DNA of 64,000 nt from Oscheius dolichura (taxonomy: Eukaryota; Nematoda; Chromadorea; Rhabditida; Rhabditidae). The DNA lies in assembly GCA_932521035.1 (NCBI GenBank), contig OW051492.1, positions 2,728,001 through 2,792,000 of the forward strand. The letters run 5' to 3'. Position numbers and translations under genes: made by a program. The notes beneath the pieces were generated by a model, which ran no database searches, was not told where the DNA came from, and saw only the letters and a list, made by a program, of their open reading frames with translations. Below, one piece after another: positions 51,800-63,502 of this stretch; position 1 is the first letter of the stretch, and every line of letters begins with the position of its first letter.

Positions 51800-54700
51800 T
51801 AGGGAGGAAGAGGAGCCTGAAAATGAGAAATTCTAGGGGGAAAAGGAAGAAGAGCAGGTGAAAAACATTAAAAATGACAAAATCTTGCCCAGGAGGTTCA
51901 GAGCGCCATAAATGATGAAACAAGAATTGGATTAAAAAAGAAAATGACGATTTTTTAGTCGGAACACGTACGCATCCAAAAATGACCAAATGGCGAAAAA
52001 TACAACGTCGAAGACTATAAGAGAAAATGGGTTTTGAACACTATTCAAATAGCTCCCCAGACAGAGTCAGAGTGCATGAGACTGTGTGTGTGTGTGGCCT
52101 ATATGAAAATGGTCACACACCCCGGCAAAGGCGTGACTAAAGGGAGCAGACAGGAGGAAAGAAAAGAAGAAGATCTGACTAATGCGTGAAACAGAGAAAA
52201 CGGCAACTGTTTGACATTCCGAAGTCGGGGAGGAAGGAGAGGAAGAGGAAGAGGTAACTGGGGTCATTTTTGATCAGGGGGAGGACGGGTATTGGATCTC
52301 CTGATCCCTGATCCCAGATTTATGGCTCTAACAACGGTGGGAGCGGGGGGAGGGGCAAGGCTGCTGTCCAAAGAAGGGACCAACGAGTTTTTAACATTTC
52401 TGATCCCGGGTCTGGGAGCCTACTGGGATGACAGTCCTAAGGCGGGATGATAAAGAGGACAAGTGGCTCTGAGTGAGGGCTCCCCTTGTTGCCTATATTA
52501 ATTCAACGGCGCCCCTTACTGGTCGCTTTAAATGTCATTCTAAACCAGGAAGTAAACCAGGGAGGGGAGGGAAGTAATCATCAAAAGCACTGTAAGAACG
52601 CCGACGATAATAAGCACATCAAAAGAACAGATTGCGAAACTCTGAAGTCGCAATCAAAACACAAATGTAACAGTCAGGCGGAATAGTCTAGACGGTCCCC
52701 ACGGCCGCTAGACCACGCATTTCCCGGAAATTTGGAGAATTGCCTCCTCAAAAATGGGGAGCTAGCAGCGATTACCAAAATGGCGCCACCTTTCGTAAAA
52801 TGACGTCCTGCTCTGAGGGGAGTAAAGCTTGAAAAGTAACGCTGGCGCTGTCCGGGAAATGGCTCCGCACCGCTATATTTCCATCCGTTGCAAAAAGGAA
52901 TGCAGACTTTTTGATAAGAATAGGAAGAAGGGGAAAAGCTGCTGCCAGAAAAAATCAGCTGACCAGCTGGGGGGAGAAACCACTGGTCACGAACTGGTCA
53001 AGGTCCAATGGTCCTGATCTAGGCAACTAATTTGAGTTGTTGGGAGGAAAAAACTGCTCAGCTGGACTTTGTCCAAATGTTTTCCACGCCTCCATTTCCT
53101 ATTTGGTTATTAGAGAAAATGGAAGGGAAATGGGGAGAGAGGATGACCATAGAACACAGGGGGGATGACTAAAAGGAAGAGGGGATAGCGCGTACAGGGC
53201 AGCTCTAGCAGCTTTTAGACGGATAATCCAGAAAGGAGGAGAGGGAAATAATCAGGAAAAAAGCTTTGGAATCATAGAAGACACTGGTCTGTTGGGAAAT
53301 TGGCTGCAAAACAGTGACGGGATCCCGAAAGGATGTTTATGACCAGTTGGCGGCTGTTGCCGCAACTTATAGAGACGTTTTTAGGTCAGAAAACAGTCGA
53401 AATCTGCCCTTGAAATTTCGGAAAATGACGAAAACGATAAACAGGGAAAGTGAAAGGTATTTTAAAGTTCGTACAAAGAGGAGAAGGCGATCAGATGTGT
53501 ATAGGGGATTGAGTCATCTAGGAGCTATTTGAAGACCGCGCCAGCTCATATCTTACGGTAATCATAACATTACAACGGGGAGAATAGCTGGGAATACCGT
53601 CCACTTGAGGTATAGTCCGTTTCCCACCTCGGGGGTTTCCACTACGGGATTGAGAAGCAGGTATTTGGCAACTTGGCAAACAAAAGCGCTTGAATTTCAA
53701 ATTCAACTTGAGAATCAGGCAACTTTTGCTCGTTATGTTCCCAAATGGTCGGACTATCATACTGTCTGTCAGAGTCCGCATAGGTTCTGAAACGATAGTT
53801 TCCATAGTAGGAAGACGTACAGTCTTTTTCCAACCCACGCCAGAAAGCTATCGTAATTTGGCTTTCAGAGAGAATATCGAAAATCAGGAACATATGACCG
53901 CGCAATAGCTTAAATTCCCCCAAATGGCTTGGCCCTTACGTTATAAACAGACTATGTTTGTTCTGGGAGTCAAAAGTTCGACTATCTAACCTCTTGACAG
54001 TTTATAAAGAAAGTGGAGAAACCAGAGAGCAAACCGTGAACGAAACGAAGATCAGCTAAACAAACCCCCAAATAAGCGTGGCAGGCAAGTGTCTTTCTCC
54101 CTTACGCGTAGGACAGTCATCCTTCCCCCGTTTGACTGTATTCTTAGTACCAGTTTAGAGAGGAAAAAGACCAGAAGAAGAGAATTTGATCTGGCTGCTG
54201 GAGTCCACAGGGAACGATTTATATACCTCTGTGATCCGCCCTGTGTCCCAGACCACGCCCATCATCTGCCGCTACAGTTGAGATTAAACGGAAAGGAGGA
54301 GAGGCTAGAGAACACAGAGGCTCCTTTGTTTTAGTCCCCACACTTTTCACACACAATCAAGTGATATCCGTTGAAAACAGGAAAGGAAACAGGAAAGTTT
54401 ACCGGATCCCAATGGGAAAGGAGTAGGCGAAGGTGCAGAGGGATTGAGATATATACTATAAACATTGGCTGAAGCCACTATGGTCTATGCTGATAGGATT
54501 TCTCTACTACGTAATACTAATTATAGGATTACGAGTAACGTGTGTACGAACGGAGAACACTCACCCTCAGATCTATCTCTGATGCACGTGATGAGATTAT
54601 ATCCAGGGATAATTGAATCTACCGTAGCGGAGGCAGCCACCTGTTCATAATATTGAGCTCATTATAAGGAAAAAGTAGATTTATTCCTCCTGCAGGGAAA

Positions 54701-55700
54701 AGTGAATTAAATGGTCGCAGGACAAAGTATACGGGGTCCATTATTAAAGGAAGGTGAAGTCGTTTCGGGACCTATTGATATTTGGCAGTCAAATTTACCG
54801 GATGTTCAACGTTGTCATTGAAAATCAGGGAACCGTAATCATTTTCCAACGAAAGGTCCTGAAACGATAGAGCGTTATCTGGAAAAATGGGCAATACTAG
54901 GACAGGCAGTTCCTTGGTCACAGTGTACTGCAGATTTGTGGCAATCTACAGGAAAAACATGCCCTATCTTGGAGAAATACTTGCCTTTCCCCACATAGTC
55001 TGTCAACACAAAAGACGACATTCAAAGGTCCAAAATTATAGCAGCGGGGCGCGGTGACTGAGAGTTTTTCGGCTGCCAAGAAGAAAAAATTGCTTGTAAA
55101 TTCGACCCGCAGCTAAATTTGAGCCCTTTGAATGCCGTCTTTTTTCTTGCCAGACCTCTTCTCTCCCCGCATCCTCTCCTCCAGCCACGTGTTCGATTAC
55201 AGTCAGAGAAGACGTGCTTATCCCTTTTTCCCTCTACAAAATCTGCGAGAGACACCGATAAGAGAGTGTCCATGTTGTCTCATCTCCCCCGATGTCGTTC
55301 AATCTTTCCACCAAAAAAATTGATCCGGAATCATCTCCGTTTTGATGACAACATTGACTGCCCACATTGGATGTTCTTATGTATAAAAACGCTCTCAAGA
55401 TCATTAGCCTAGGGGAGGCTTTCGACTTGTTTTTGTTTTTTGTTTTTTTTGCTGTTTTTTGATCCCAAGAATGATTCATCCCTGGGTTTTTAAAGAAAAT
55501 GTACGAATTTCTACAAGACCTCCCAGTGCTTCTGGCGTCGTTCCCGCTAATCCTCTTCCCTTCTAGTAATAGCTTGTATTTTTTTGTTCTCCTTAATCTC
55601 CGTTATAATTTGATTTTGGATGACAACATATAAATCATGCTAATATGGTCTCTCAGGGAGGTCGAAAAGCTTCTATAGTTTTGCGCTTTGGAACTGTTTC
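51800..55700. other. Gene-poor stretch
   Basis: Short ORFs only; none shows signal peptide, domain and splice support together. It contains a TG microsatellite near 52085-52096 and a weak palindrome with TATAGTCCG and CGGACTATCA ends (about 53612-53760). Confidence 0.4.
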
Positions 55701-55771
55701 CTCATAAACAAGAGTAGACAAAGAACAGACTCTTCCTCCTTTTTCTGTGTTTTTGAAAAATAGCCAGAAGA

Positions 55772-56330
55772 TCACGAGGAGCGATGCTGACAAAAGCTGT
55801 CCGAGACAGTGAGCAATACAATTTCCTCGTTGAAGCACTTACGCCATGGCGCATAAACAAGTTGAGTAAAGATGACGTAATCTTCACTCGGAAGAGAAAA
55901 CGGAAAAGGGGGATATAGAAGTTCCACAGTTCCCCTTCCCCGATTCCAAGATTTGCCCGAGAACGCATCTAATAAGTATATGGGTATTTCCGGTACTGTA
56001 AACTTTCCAGTCAGGATTGGATTCATGGGTAATAAAACTATCCGTGGCGGGCCTCCTTTTCCCGACAAATTTTAGAATACGGCTCCTCCAAACTTTTGTC
56101 TTTAGTTTCCCTCAAAAGTGCACCCAAGTAACTCATTCTGGTGGCATTCCACACGTTTCCAAAGGTGATTCCATTTTCTGAAAATCCAACCGCAATGACC
56201 ACAATGCTCCCCTCGGCTGCAAAATGATGATGCACCTGTGAATAACATGCACTTTTGCGACGGAACCATACGGCAGAGGGTGCTATAGTTTTCGAATTTA
56301 CTGCCCTTCTTCCTCCTTCAAATTGTTTTG
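55772..56330 (-). other. Candidate exons of an unidentified minus-strand gene
   Basis: Two open stretches: one reading VHHHFAAEGSIVVIAVGF (about 56240-56038, open upstream to about 56340), and one reading LLDAFSGKSWNRGRG ... SEDYVIFTQLVYAPW that ends at a GTAAGTG donor near 55843. The order of a HHH strand, a hydrophobic strand and a later loop faintly recalls alpha-carbonic anhydrase, but no zinc-site signature is complete. Treat as unassigned. Confidence 0.25.
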
Positions 56331-56349
56331 CAGCCCATTCTCCGCAACC

Positions 56350-57740
56350 TCTTTTTGTTTATTTGGTGTTTACCCGCTAGCTGATTCAGCTGCATATTCC
56401 CAGGGGCAAGACAATTAGTAAAAAAGGGCATCGGCTACGTCAGAAAAAGTAACGTAACCGCTACAAACTGGGTGTCAGAGAGGCGACTCCTCGTGCCGGG
56501 TCAGGGTGTACTTATTTTCATAAAGGTGATCAGCAAATTAATTTCCTTCAACCGGAAGGATTAGCGACGGAAGTGGACGGAACTAGTAATTTTGCAAGTC
56601 GTGTACACTGTACTCTTTTGCAAAGAAAAGAGGGATATGGAGAGGGAAATAGGGAGGAAATGGGACAGGAACGAGGGGATCCATTTGATTGGATAGTAAT
56701 TTTACCCCGTTTTCTTTGTTTCAATTTGATTGAGAGATGATGACGCGGTTTCTTGAATTTTTGATTTTATAAAAGTTAGTGAATCTCTGTCAGCCGCTCC
56801 GGTGCCCGGCCGTTACTTCTTTTCTGCACGAACAGACAACGTTTAATGTACAGCTTGCGCGAAAATCCAGCTTATTCTAGTCATGATGTACAGCTTTTTT
56901 CTAGATCATATTCGTCATAAAATAGCTCAATGTTCAAGCAATAGCTCCAGGAGAAAGGCTAAAAGAACAGAATGACATAAAAGCCATCAAACCCGGTCAT
57001 CAAAAGCGTAGGACGGATTTGTAGTATCCAGTAAGGAAAACCCGCACCTCTGGTAAAAATCCCCTGGTTCAAGTAAGATTACTATTGGCTACTGATGAGC
57101 ACCTGATCCACGAGTGCTTCACCTGAAAGCCGTCTTTCAATCCTTACTCTTTCAAGTGTATATCATCGCCTACTTTTTTCTGTTCTGTGGCCAAAACATG
57201 ACGTCTTTTCCACTTCATTTCCACTTTCTTCATCCCCCATAGGAGTCTAAAGTACTCACATGCCATGGCTCAATTGTCACCGGATAATATTACGTCAAAA
57301 GTGCTTAGGGGGAGGTCTCCGGAGTTCGTTTAAGAGAACGCCGTCATGATGGGGGTTTGGTCTGACCGGTGAAGAGAGCCGGAACATCTTGCGCCCTTGG
57401 ATTTTTCGTTATGGGCTACCTTGGCCAGGAAGCGAGGCTCAAAATCTTTTAAACAGCGGAGGAGGGAGACTTTTTTAATAGTTTAAAAATAGAACCTACC
57501 GTAATCTGAGCTTTGGCGTTCTTAAGTAATGTAATAACGAATTTGTGCAGAAAGCTACAATTTTTGCAGATGAACTAGGTCGAGGCGTCAACGACCACAC
57601 ATAACTCCTCGAGTCTCGTGGGGTCTACTGACGTATGCCGTTACGACAGTGCGGATTAAATTTACGAGGTAAAATTAAGTGCAGTGATTAGAAAAAAGGA
57701 AGAATTCAGTCTAGCAAAGCTTTTATTTTTTCGTCCAAGT
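56350..57740. other. Intergenic, no gene recognised
   Basis: A TATAAAAG motif at about 56768 has no convincing downstream ORF. Nothing else is supported. Confidence 0.4.
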
Positions 57741-57758
57741 TAAAATGAGAATGAAGGT

Positions 57759-58385
57759 CTACTTTCCAGGTCCGGGTCTCTGTCCTCCTTGCTGACCGCC
57801 GGGAGGTCCTCCCATACCTCCTTGCTGGCCTCCTTGCTGTCCTCCTTGCTGGCCGCCTTGCTGCTGGCCTCCTTGCTGGCCTCCCTGCTGGCCTCCCTGC
57901 TGCTGGCCTCCTGGAGGTCCTCCCATACCTCCTTGCTGTCCTCCTTGTTGCTGTCCTCCTTGCTGGCCGCCTTGCTGCTGGCCGCCCTGCTGTCCTCCTT
58001 GTTGGCCTCCTTGTTGCTGGCCTCCTGGAGGTCCTCCCATACCTCCTTGTTGGCCGCCTTGCTGCTGGCCGCCCTGCTGGCCTCCTTGCTGGCCTCCCTG
58101 CTGCTGGCCTCCTGGAGGTCCTCCCATACCTCCTTGTTGGCCGCCTTGCTGCTGGCCGCCCTGCTGTCCTCCTTGTTGGCCTCCTTGTTGCTGTCCTCCT
58201 TGCTGGCCGCCCTGCTGGCCTCCCTGTTGGCCTCCTTGTTGTTGGCCACCCTGCTGTTGTCCTCCTTGCTGGCCTCCTGGGGGTCCCATTTGAGAACCAC
58301 CTTGCTGCTGACCTCCTGGGGGTCCTCCCATGGGAGCAGCCATGGTGCAGACGATGGCCAAACCAGCAATGAAGATGACTTTCAT
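57759..58385 (-). CDS. W: secreted Gly/Gln-repeat protein
   Basis: Single coding exon of 208 aa, preceded by a 5' UTR acceptor (TTTACAG) next to the ATG. Signal peptide MKVIFIAGLAIVCTMA, then GGQQ and GGQQQ units throughout, organised in about four ~110-bp blocks each headed by GMGGPPGGQQ; C-terminus GGQRPGPGK. TATAAAAGCC lies about 75 bp upstream. A repetitive extracellular structural, adhesive or mucin-like matrix protein is the likely role. Repeat number is likely polymorphic. Antisense and frame-shifted ORFs here are repeat artefacts. Confidence 0.8.
   Translation of the reverse strand: MKVIFIAGLAIVCTMAAPMGGPPGGQQQGGSQMGPPGGQQGGQQQGGQQQGGQQGGQQGGQQGGQQQGGQQGGQQGGQQQGGQQGGMGGPPGGQQQGGQQGGQQGGQQQGGQQGGMGGPPGGQQQGGQQGGQQGGQQQGGQQGGQQQGGQQGGMGGPPGGQQQGGQQGGQQGGQQQGGQQGGQQGGQQGGMGGPPGGQQGGQRPGPGK
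57810..58290. repeat. In-frame ~110-bp tandem repeats within gene W
   Basis: Blocks beginning with the complement of GGTATGGGAGGACCTCC recur at about 57810, 57920, 58035 and 58121 with the same order of GGQQ/GGQQQ units. Confidence 0.7.
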
Positions 58386-58662
58386 TCTGTAAATTAGTGG
58401 ATTACAGAAGGCGTTGAAGGGGGATAAAAAGCTGCCGATGCTTCCCGGCCGATGGCCGTGGCTTTTATACGGACCACCCATGTAACATCCTGTATATTCA
58501 GCTTTGAAACAAAATGGCTCAACTCGCTCGGCAGCTGGTCCAATCTCAGGGTCAAATAGCTCGAGTTGATCACGAACTATGAGAAAAGAATAATCACGAA
58601 CATATGACATAAGCAATTCAATGGCCGGATGAAAAAATTTATTATCCATTTCAATAAGAAGT

Positions 58663-58923
58663 TCAAGGTTTAGAAGGGGCTCCTGCAGGGGGAGGAGGAG
58701 GGCTGCCAGTTGGTGGAGGGCCGGTGGGAGGGGAACCTGTCGGTGGGCTGCCGCCTGGCGGCACTGGTGGTCCTCCGGCTGGTGGTGGTCCTGTAGGGGG
58801 TGAGCCAGTGGGTGGAGATCCTCCAGGAGGTGGGGGAGGAGGAGCGCCACCTGGAGGAGGAGGTGGTGGAGGAGCTGCCAAAGCACAGCCGATCAGGAAA
58901 CAGGTTAAGAGGAGGAATTTCAT
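58663..58923 (-). CDS. X: secreted proline-rich protein
   Basis: 86 aa in one exon: signal peptide MKFLLLTCFLIGCALA followed by (P)n-GG and SPPTG/GPPPTG repeats to the C-terminus APSKP. A TTCCAG-type acceptor lies just before the ATG, again suggesting a 5' UTR intron. Adjacent to W on the same strand with the same design (signal peptide plus simple repeat); both may be matrix or cuticle-associated. Confidence 0.72.
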   Translation of the reverse strand: MKFLLLTCFLIGCALAAPPPPPPPGGAPPPPPPGGSPPTGSPPTGPPPAGGPPVPPGGSPPTGSPPTGPPPTGSPPPPPAGAPSKP

Positions 58924-59452
58924 ATCTGGAAGCGGTAATTTTGATTAAAGTCAATTTCCTCCTAGCCAGTAAAATTTGGAGACGCAGTTTGATCCCGGAA
59001 AGCCGAGGCGCGCCTCTTTGTCCCAAGTGCATACCATCCCCTGTCACCCTAGATCTTGTCTCGCCTTTCCCCCGCTCTCCCCATAACTTCCCCAAACGTT
59101 CATTTCTTAATCTGTCTCTCTCGCTACCGCGCTGTCGTCCTTCGCGGGCAATTCGTCTATAAATTTTGATGACGAACTTTCATAGATCAACCAAACGCCG
59201 GCCGCGAGAATTTAGGACATTCGCGTGGGGAAGAGACTGCCTGACTGACTGAGTGAGACCGAGAGAGACAACGACTATCGATATCCATCCTCCGCTCCGA
59301 ACCCCACTCTTTCCCCCTCTATAGTCTCTTTTCTTTTCATTTTATAGGGAGAATTAGACTATTTTTAGATACAAATAGGTACAAAAGACCAGAGGCAATT
59401 AAATTGACCAGTAAAGGAGCGCAGCTAGGGACAGATGTGACGGAGCGACTCC

Positions 59453-62400
59453 ATGCGATGCAACCTTGCCGCACTTCTGCTTACAGTTTCTCTCATGTTT
59501 GGTAAGTCAACTAGGTTTTCATAAAGGGTTTCCTACCCTTTCTTCCCGCTGGCGCAATTCATATCCATTGTCTTTATGTCACAAGACCCATTTAAAGCGC
59601 CCTTTCACTTAATCCCAGTGACTTGAATCAAACCTACTATGCCCTATTATCGTTTCTTAACATTTAAAACAATGGGAAACTCAAAAAAACGAAGAAAATA
59701 AGGATTATCTGATCAAAACACTATTTTGCCTCAATTTCTTAAAAGGAGCCGATTAACTTCAATGATATCTTCTAATTTTATAGGAAGAAAGGGAAAGGTA
59801 CTTATTAGGGGTACTGTAGAGAATTCAGGGCTAAAATATGAAAAACATTTAATTTTTGTAAGTTTTCTAGCGGCTAACCGAGAAATCTTTTACAGTATCC
59901 CTTTGAAAAATGCTCTTCTGGCTTCAAAATTAGCACGCGCACGGGAACGATCGCTTTGGGACCAACAACCCAGTTCATAGGCCTCTAAACACAAAACTCA
60001 GCCCCATTAAACCGAAAAAGAGATCCGCTCGGAAATGGGATTGAAGGTCCAATTACAGTAATAGGTCCCAAAGCAGAGAAACAGAGAAAGATCACTTGAA
60101 CCTTACCTGTTTATAAAACTGTCGGACGGAGCAGACGGTTTGTTGTCATCCCTCACTGCCGCCCTTTTATACCGTCACAAATTGTACAGATAATTCTCCA
60201 GTAATCTCTCCATTGGCCTCTATAGGCCCCGGGTATTTTGCCTGCCGAATCAAAACAGGCGATTATCCCCAATCTATCTGCACAAAAAGGCTACAGAACT
60301 GTACTTCGTCCTCGGTGTGTCATCAATCCCTCTGTCTGGTACTCCCTTCTCGCACTTTTTGATCAACATCGAGTTAACAATGACGAGTCGCCCTATTCAT
60401 CTCCTCCGCATTAATCCGTCTTTTCAGTCATCCCAGTTCGATCCCAATTCCGGTTCACCCTGCCACCCGCTGCTGACCCCTCGAGTCAAGGTGATCTTAT
60501 GATTCTTATGACGGATAAAAACTGCCAGTTAGTTCAGGAAGTCAACCATCATCGGTACTGTTTGAAGACGTGGAAGGCAATCCGGTAGAGACACCGAGAG
60601 GAATATTCCACTACTCCGATACTGAACAAAACGTTCAGTCCAGATTTAAAATTCCGGATTTTCAAGAGGTAAGCCAGAGGATCGAAATGAACTGTAATTC
60701 GCGGTTTCTTGAGAGCTAAAATATCCCCAAATTTTCTTACCGTAGTCGGATTTCGAATAGGGAAAGGCTCCTGTCGCCGGTTACAGCAAACTGCTTGCCA
60801 GGATCCAGCTTTCTGTCCGGAAATCAAAAAAGACGGGCCTAGATAGCCTTCTACTTTTTCCGGGTCGATTTTCCCGCCATAAATGAGTAACAAGGGCCGG
60901 TGACTCGATCTACCTGGGTAAAGCCGAGTCATTCTCCTGCCCCGCTGTCTGACCCTTTTGGCTCCCGTATAGCAGCCAATAAGCACTTCTTCTTATCGTT
61001 TCGGTTACTGCAATAAACTACCAAGCGAGATTGAGAAGCCGTTCACTGGAATTTTCTTTGTCTGCTCGGGGGGCCGTGACGAAAAAAAACGTCTGTAATA
61101 CGGTAGCCGAAAACTGCCCCGGGACGGGGTCATCGCCCTTTTTCCGGTCAAATTCTTTTCCCTGCTATCGTAGCCCTAGTCACGTAGAGAAAGCCACGAT
61201 GTGCAAAGTAACACTTCCAGATGGATCCACTTCGGATTGCTCAGGATCTGATGTCAGCCGCAGCCAAGGCTCAAACTAGGCGGAAATCCCTCGGCGGTTT
61301 CAATATTCCCCTTCCAATTGGAGCTACTCCAATGAACTTTCAGGTACTCTTTTCCAGTTGGGACCTTATTTACAGGCGAATTTAGGTCTCATCCGATACG
61401 AGGAAAGGCGTCTCCCTGGTAGATGAGAATGAGAATAAGACCGAGGCACCGTCGACTGTAGATGGCCCGACAAAGGAGGCGTTCGAAAAGGCCAAGGCGG
61501 CTTGTCTCCATTCAAATGCTGAATCATGTGACGAGGTGACTTTTGACCCGGGCTTTCACAGTTTTGTTGGTCCCAATTGAAACACCTGTCATTTGTGTAT
61601 CTCCCCCTTTTCCCCTTTATCCGCCCGGGAATGAAACAATTTATTTAAACAGGGGAATTGGAACAACACCCCCGGGTTTTTTTCTACATAATCCGGAGAT
61701 TTTCGAATGAGGAACCGTTTGTTACAGGCACTCGACGCTTATTATCATGCGAAGTACGGGACTTCCTTGATGCCGTCCACGTCGAGCACGGATGATCCAT
61801 CAAGCGAATTGGCAGCGATGATGGTTCCCGGATTGGGGAAGAAATTGGAGGAAATGACAACAGACACGGAAGAAGATGAGGTAAGAAAGGGATATTTTTG
61901 AAAAGGGGGATTTTGTTGATGAGTTCTTGGGATCAAGCCTCATTTCGGTCTATGATGCCCTCTCAAAATCCCGAAAAGATTCCTCAAACTTTTAAAGATC
62001 CCTTCGAGCTTCCCAGTTCCATTTTGTTTCATAAAACCATTGGTTGGGAAATTGGGTGTGGCTGGATAAAGGGGCAACTTCTAACTGGCGCTAGTTTGTT
62101 TCATCGGGTGAGGGCGCTACTCCAGTAAAGATTTTGGATTCGCCCGAGCCGTAGTCCTCAAAATTCACGTAGAACTATAAAACTGCCCCCTGATCTGCAG
62201 TTGCTACCCAGGCAAGGCAAAATAACTTTAAGAATCCGCCTTCAAATTCTGCTCACAACCCTCTCTGGATAAATTTGCAAAGCCACTCTTCCTCCCAGAA
62301 AAAAAAACAGGAATGGATTAGCGGTAGTTTGCCCTTTTTTCTGAACCTTTTTCGCCAATGAAAGGTCAAACGGGGCAAGGTCTCTCTTACAACACACAAC

Positions 62401-62606
62401 GGCGAGAGTCCGTCACCGGGATGTCTCCTGATACCAAAGGGATCGGCTATTTTTAGGCTACAACTTCTCATCCTCGTGCCCCTTTTCGAAGGCATCCCTC
62501 CTCATCCTCTCGCCATCCATATCCCCTGCCACCCCGTCTTCCTCTCCGATCTCCAACCACCACAGTATCTTCCAAAATACGAGGCTTTCTTCATCGAATC
62601 AACTGA
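59453..62606 (+). CDS. Y: six-exon secreted protein of unknown family
   Basis: Exons 59453-59501, 60538-60668, 61221-61343, 61386-61535, 61728-61880 and 62457-62606; 251 aa, one phase-1 junction then all phase 0. Exon 1 is a signal peptide (MRCNLAALLLTVSLMF). The mature chain has SSVLFEDVEGNPVETP, PLRIAQDLMSAAAKAQTRR, FNIPLPIGATPMNF, a segment with two Cys (AACLHSNAESCDE), a Ser/Thr/acidic stretch (STSSTDDPSSEL, TTDTEEDE) and a basic Pro/Ser-rich tail. No transmembrane helix after the signal. Intron 1 exceeds 1 kb. The frame agreement over six exons makes the gene secure; the function is unknown. Confidence 0.75.
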
Positions 62607-62649
62607 GCTTATTTTCTTTTCTGTTTTCGTTCTTTTGCCATAAACCTAT

Positions 62650-63480
62650 TCCTCACTATTTTCTCATATTTTGTTGGATAGTTTCTAGCAAAAACAGGCT
62701 GCAAAAAGAAGGAAGGGTGGTGAACTTTGGTATTGTTCTCTTGGTTTTTCCGCGTCGCTAACGTATCAAAAAACTCGCCGAGTAGTATCTGCTTTGCTTG
62801 GCACTTCAAGGTTACAGTTGGCATTCCATTGAAATTGGCAGGAGAAGCAAGTACACGGAGGATAAAAATAGTCTCGGGTCAGAAATATCTCCTCCCGGCT
62901 GGAAGTGACCCCGATCGGGCGGCGGCGGGTCCATTGAGACAATGGCGGTGGAGAAGACAGATTTCGGGGCTGGTGAAGCTCCTGCACAAAAGTGCACAAA
63001 GTTTGAAAGGCCGGGATCCGCTATCTCCAGTGGTTTCTCAACCCCCACGGGACCCTTGGACACCCTGATGCGCGCGTCTACTACCCATGTCTCACCAGAA
63101 GCTGATTCCTATTCTACGCGGTGTATGCCTCATTTTCTTGGCGTTTAGGGAGCAAAAGTATATATTTTAATAAGTTATGAGTCAATGTTTTCATTGGGCC
63201 GACATGTAATGGTGCTGGTCTACTCGGTCGCTGGATTTTCACCGACGGAGGCAAAAACTGATGGATAAGCAAATAAACAAGGTGGCTGCTGTTCAGCGCC
63301 ATGAAGATCGTGATCGCTTCGGGAATCCGTTTCAGGACACGTAATTTATGTGACAGAAAGGAGGGAGACCTAGGAAAGCAATAGTCAAAGAACAAAGGTC
63401 AATCTCCTTGACCTACCCAGCTGAAAACCTTCAAAATCAATAGTTGCTCCATCGCGTCGCTCATTTGTTTTCTCCACTCG
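62650..63480. other. Uncertain coding on both strands
   Basis: Plus: ORF 62942-63148 (MAVEKTDFGAGEAPAQK) without splice support. Minus: a plausible first exon at 63463-63416 (MSDAMEQLLILKVFSW with a GTAGG donor) and an exon after TTTCCTAG near 63370 with HLVYLLIHQFLPPSVKIQ, but the phases of the two do not agree. Left unassigned. Confidence 0.25.
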
Positions 63481-63502
63481 TCACATCAATCTACCGTTCG
63501 TG

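Noticed and set aside
55772-56330. Alpha-carbonic anhydrase
   Set aside because: Only a vague resemblance (HHH strand, hydrophobic strand); no complete zinc-site motif and no continuous spliced frame.
57740-58886. Frame-shifted and antisense long ORFs over gene W, including one joining X and W
   Set aside because: Produced by the CCTCCTTGCTGG repeat in other frames. The W and X frames each start with a signal peptide and end properly.
60549-60986. 145-codon minus ORF overlapping gene Y exon 2
   Set aside because: Antisense to a well-supported exon and extending through an intron; no start context or domain.
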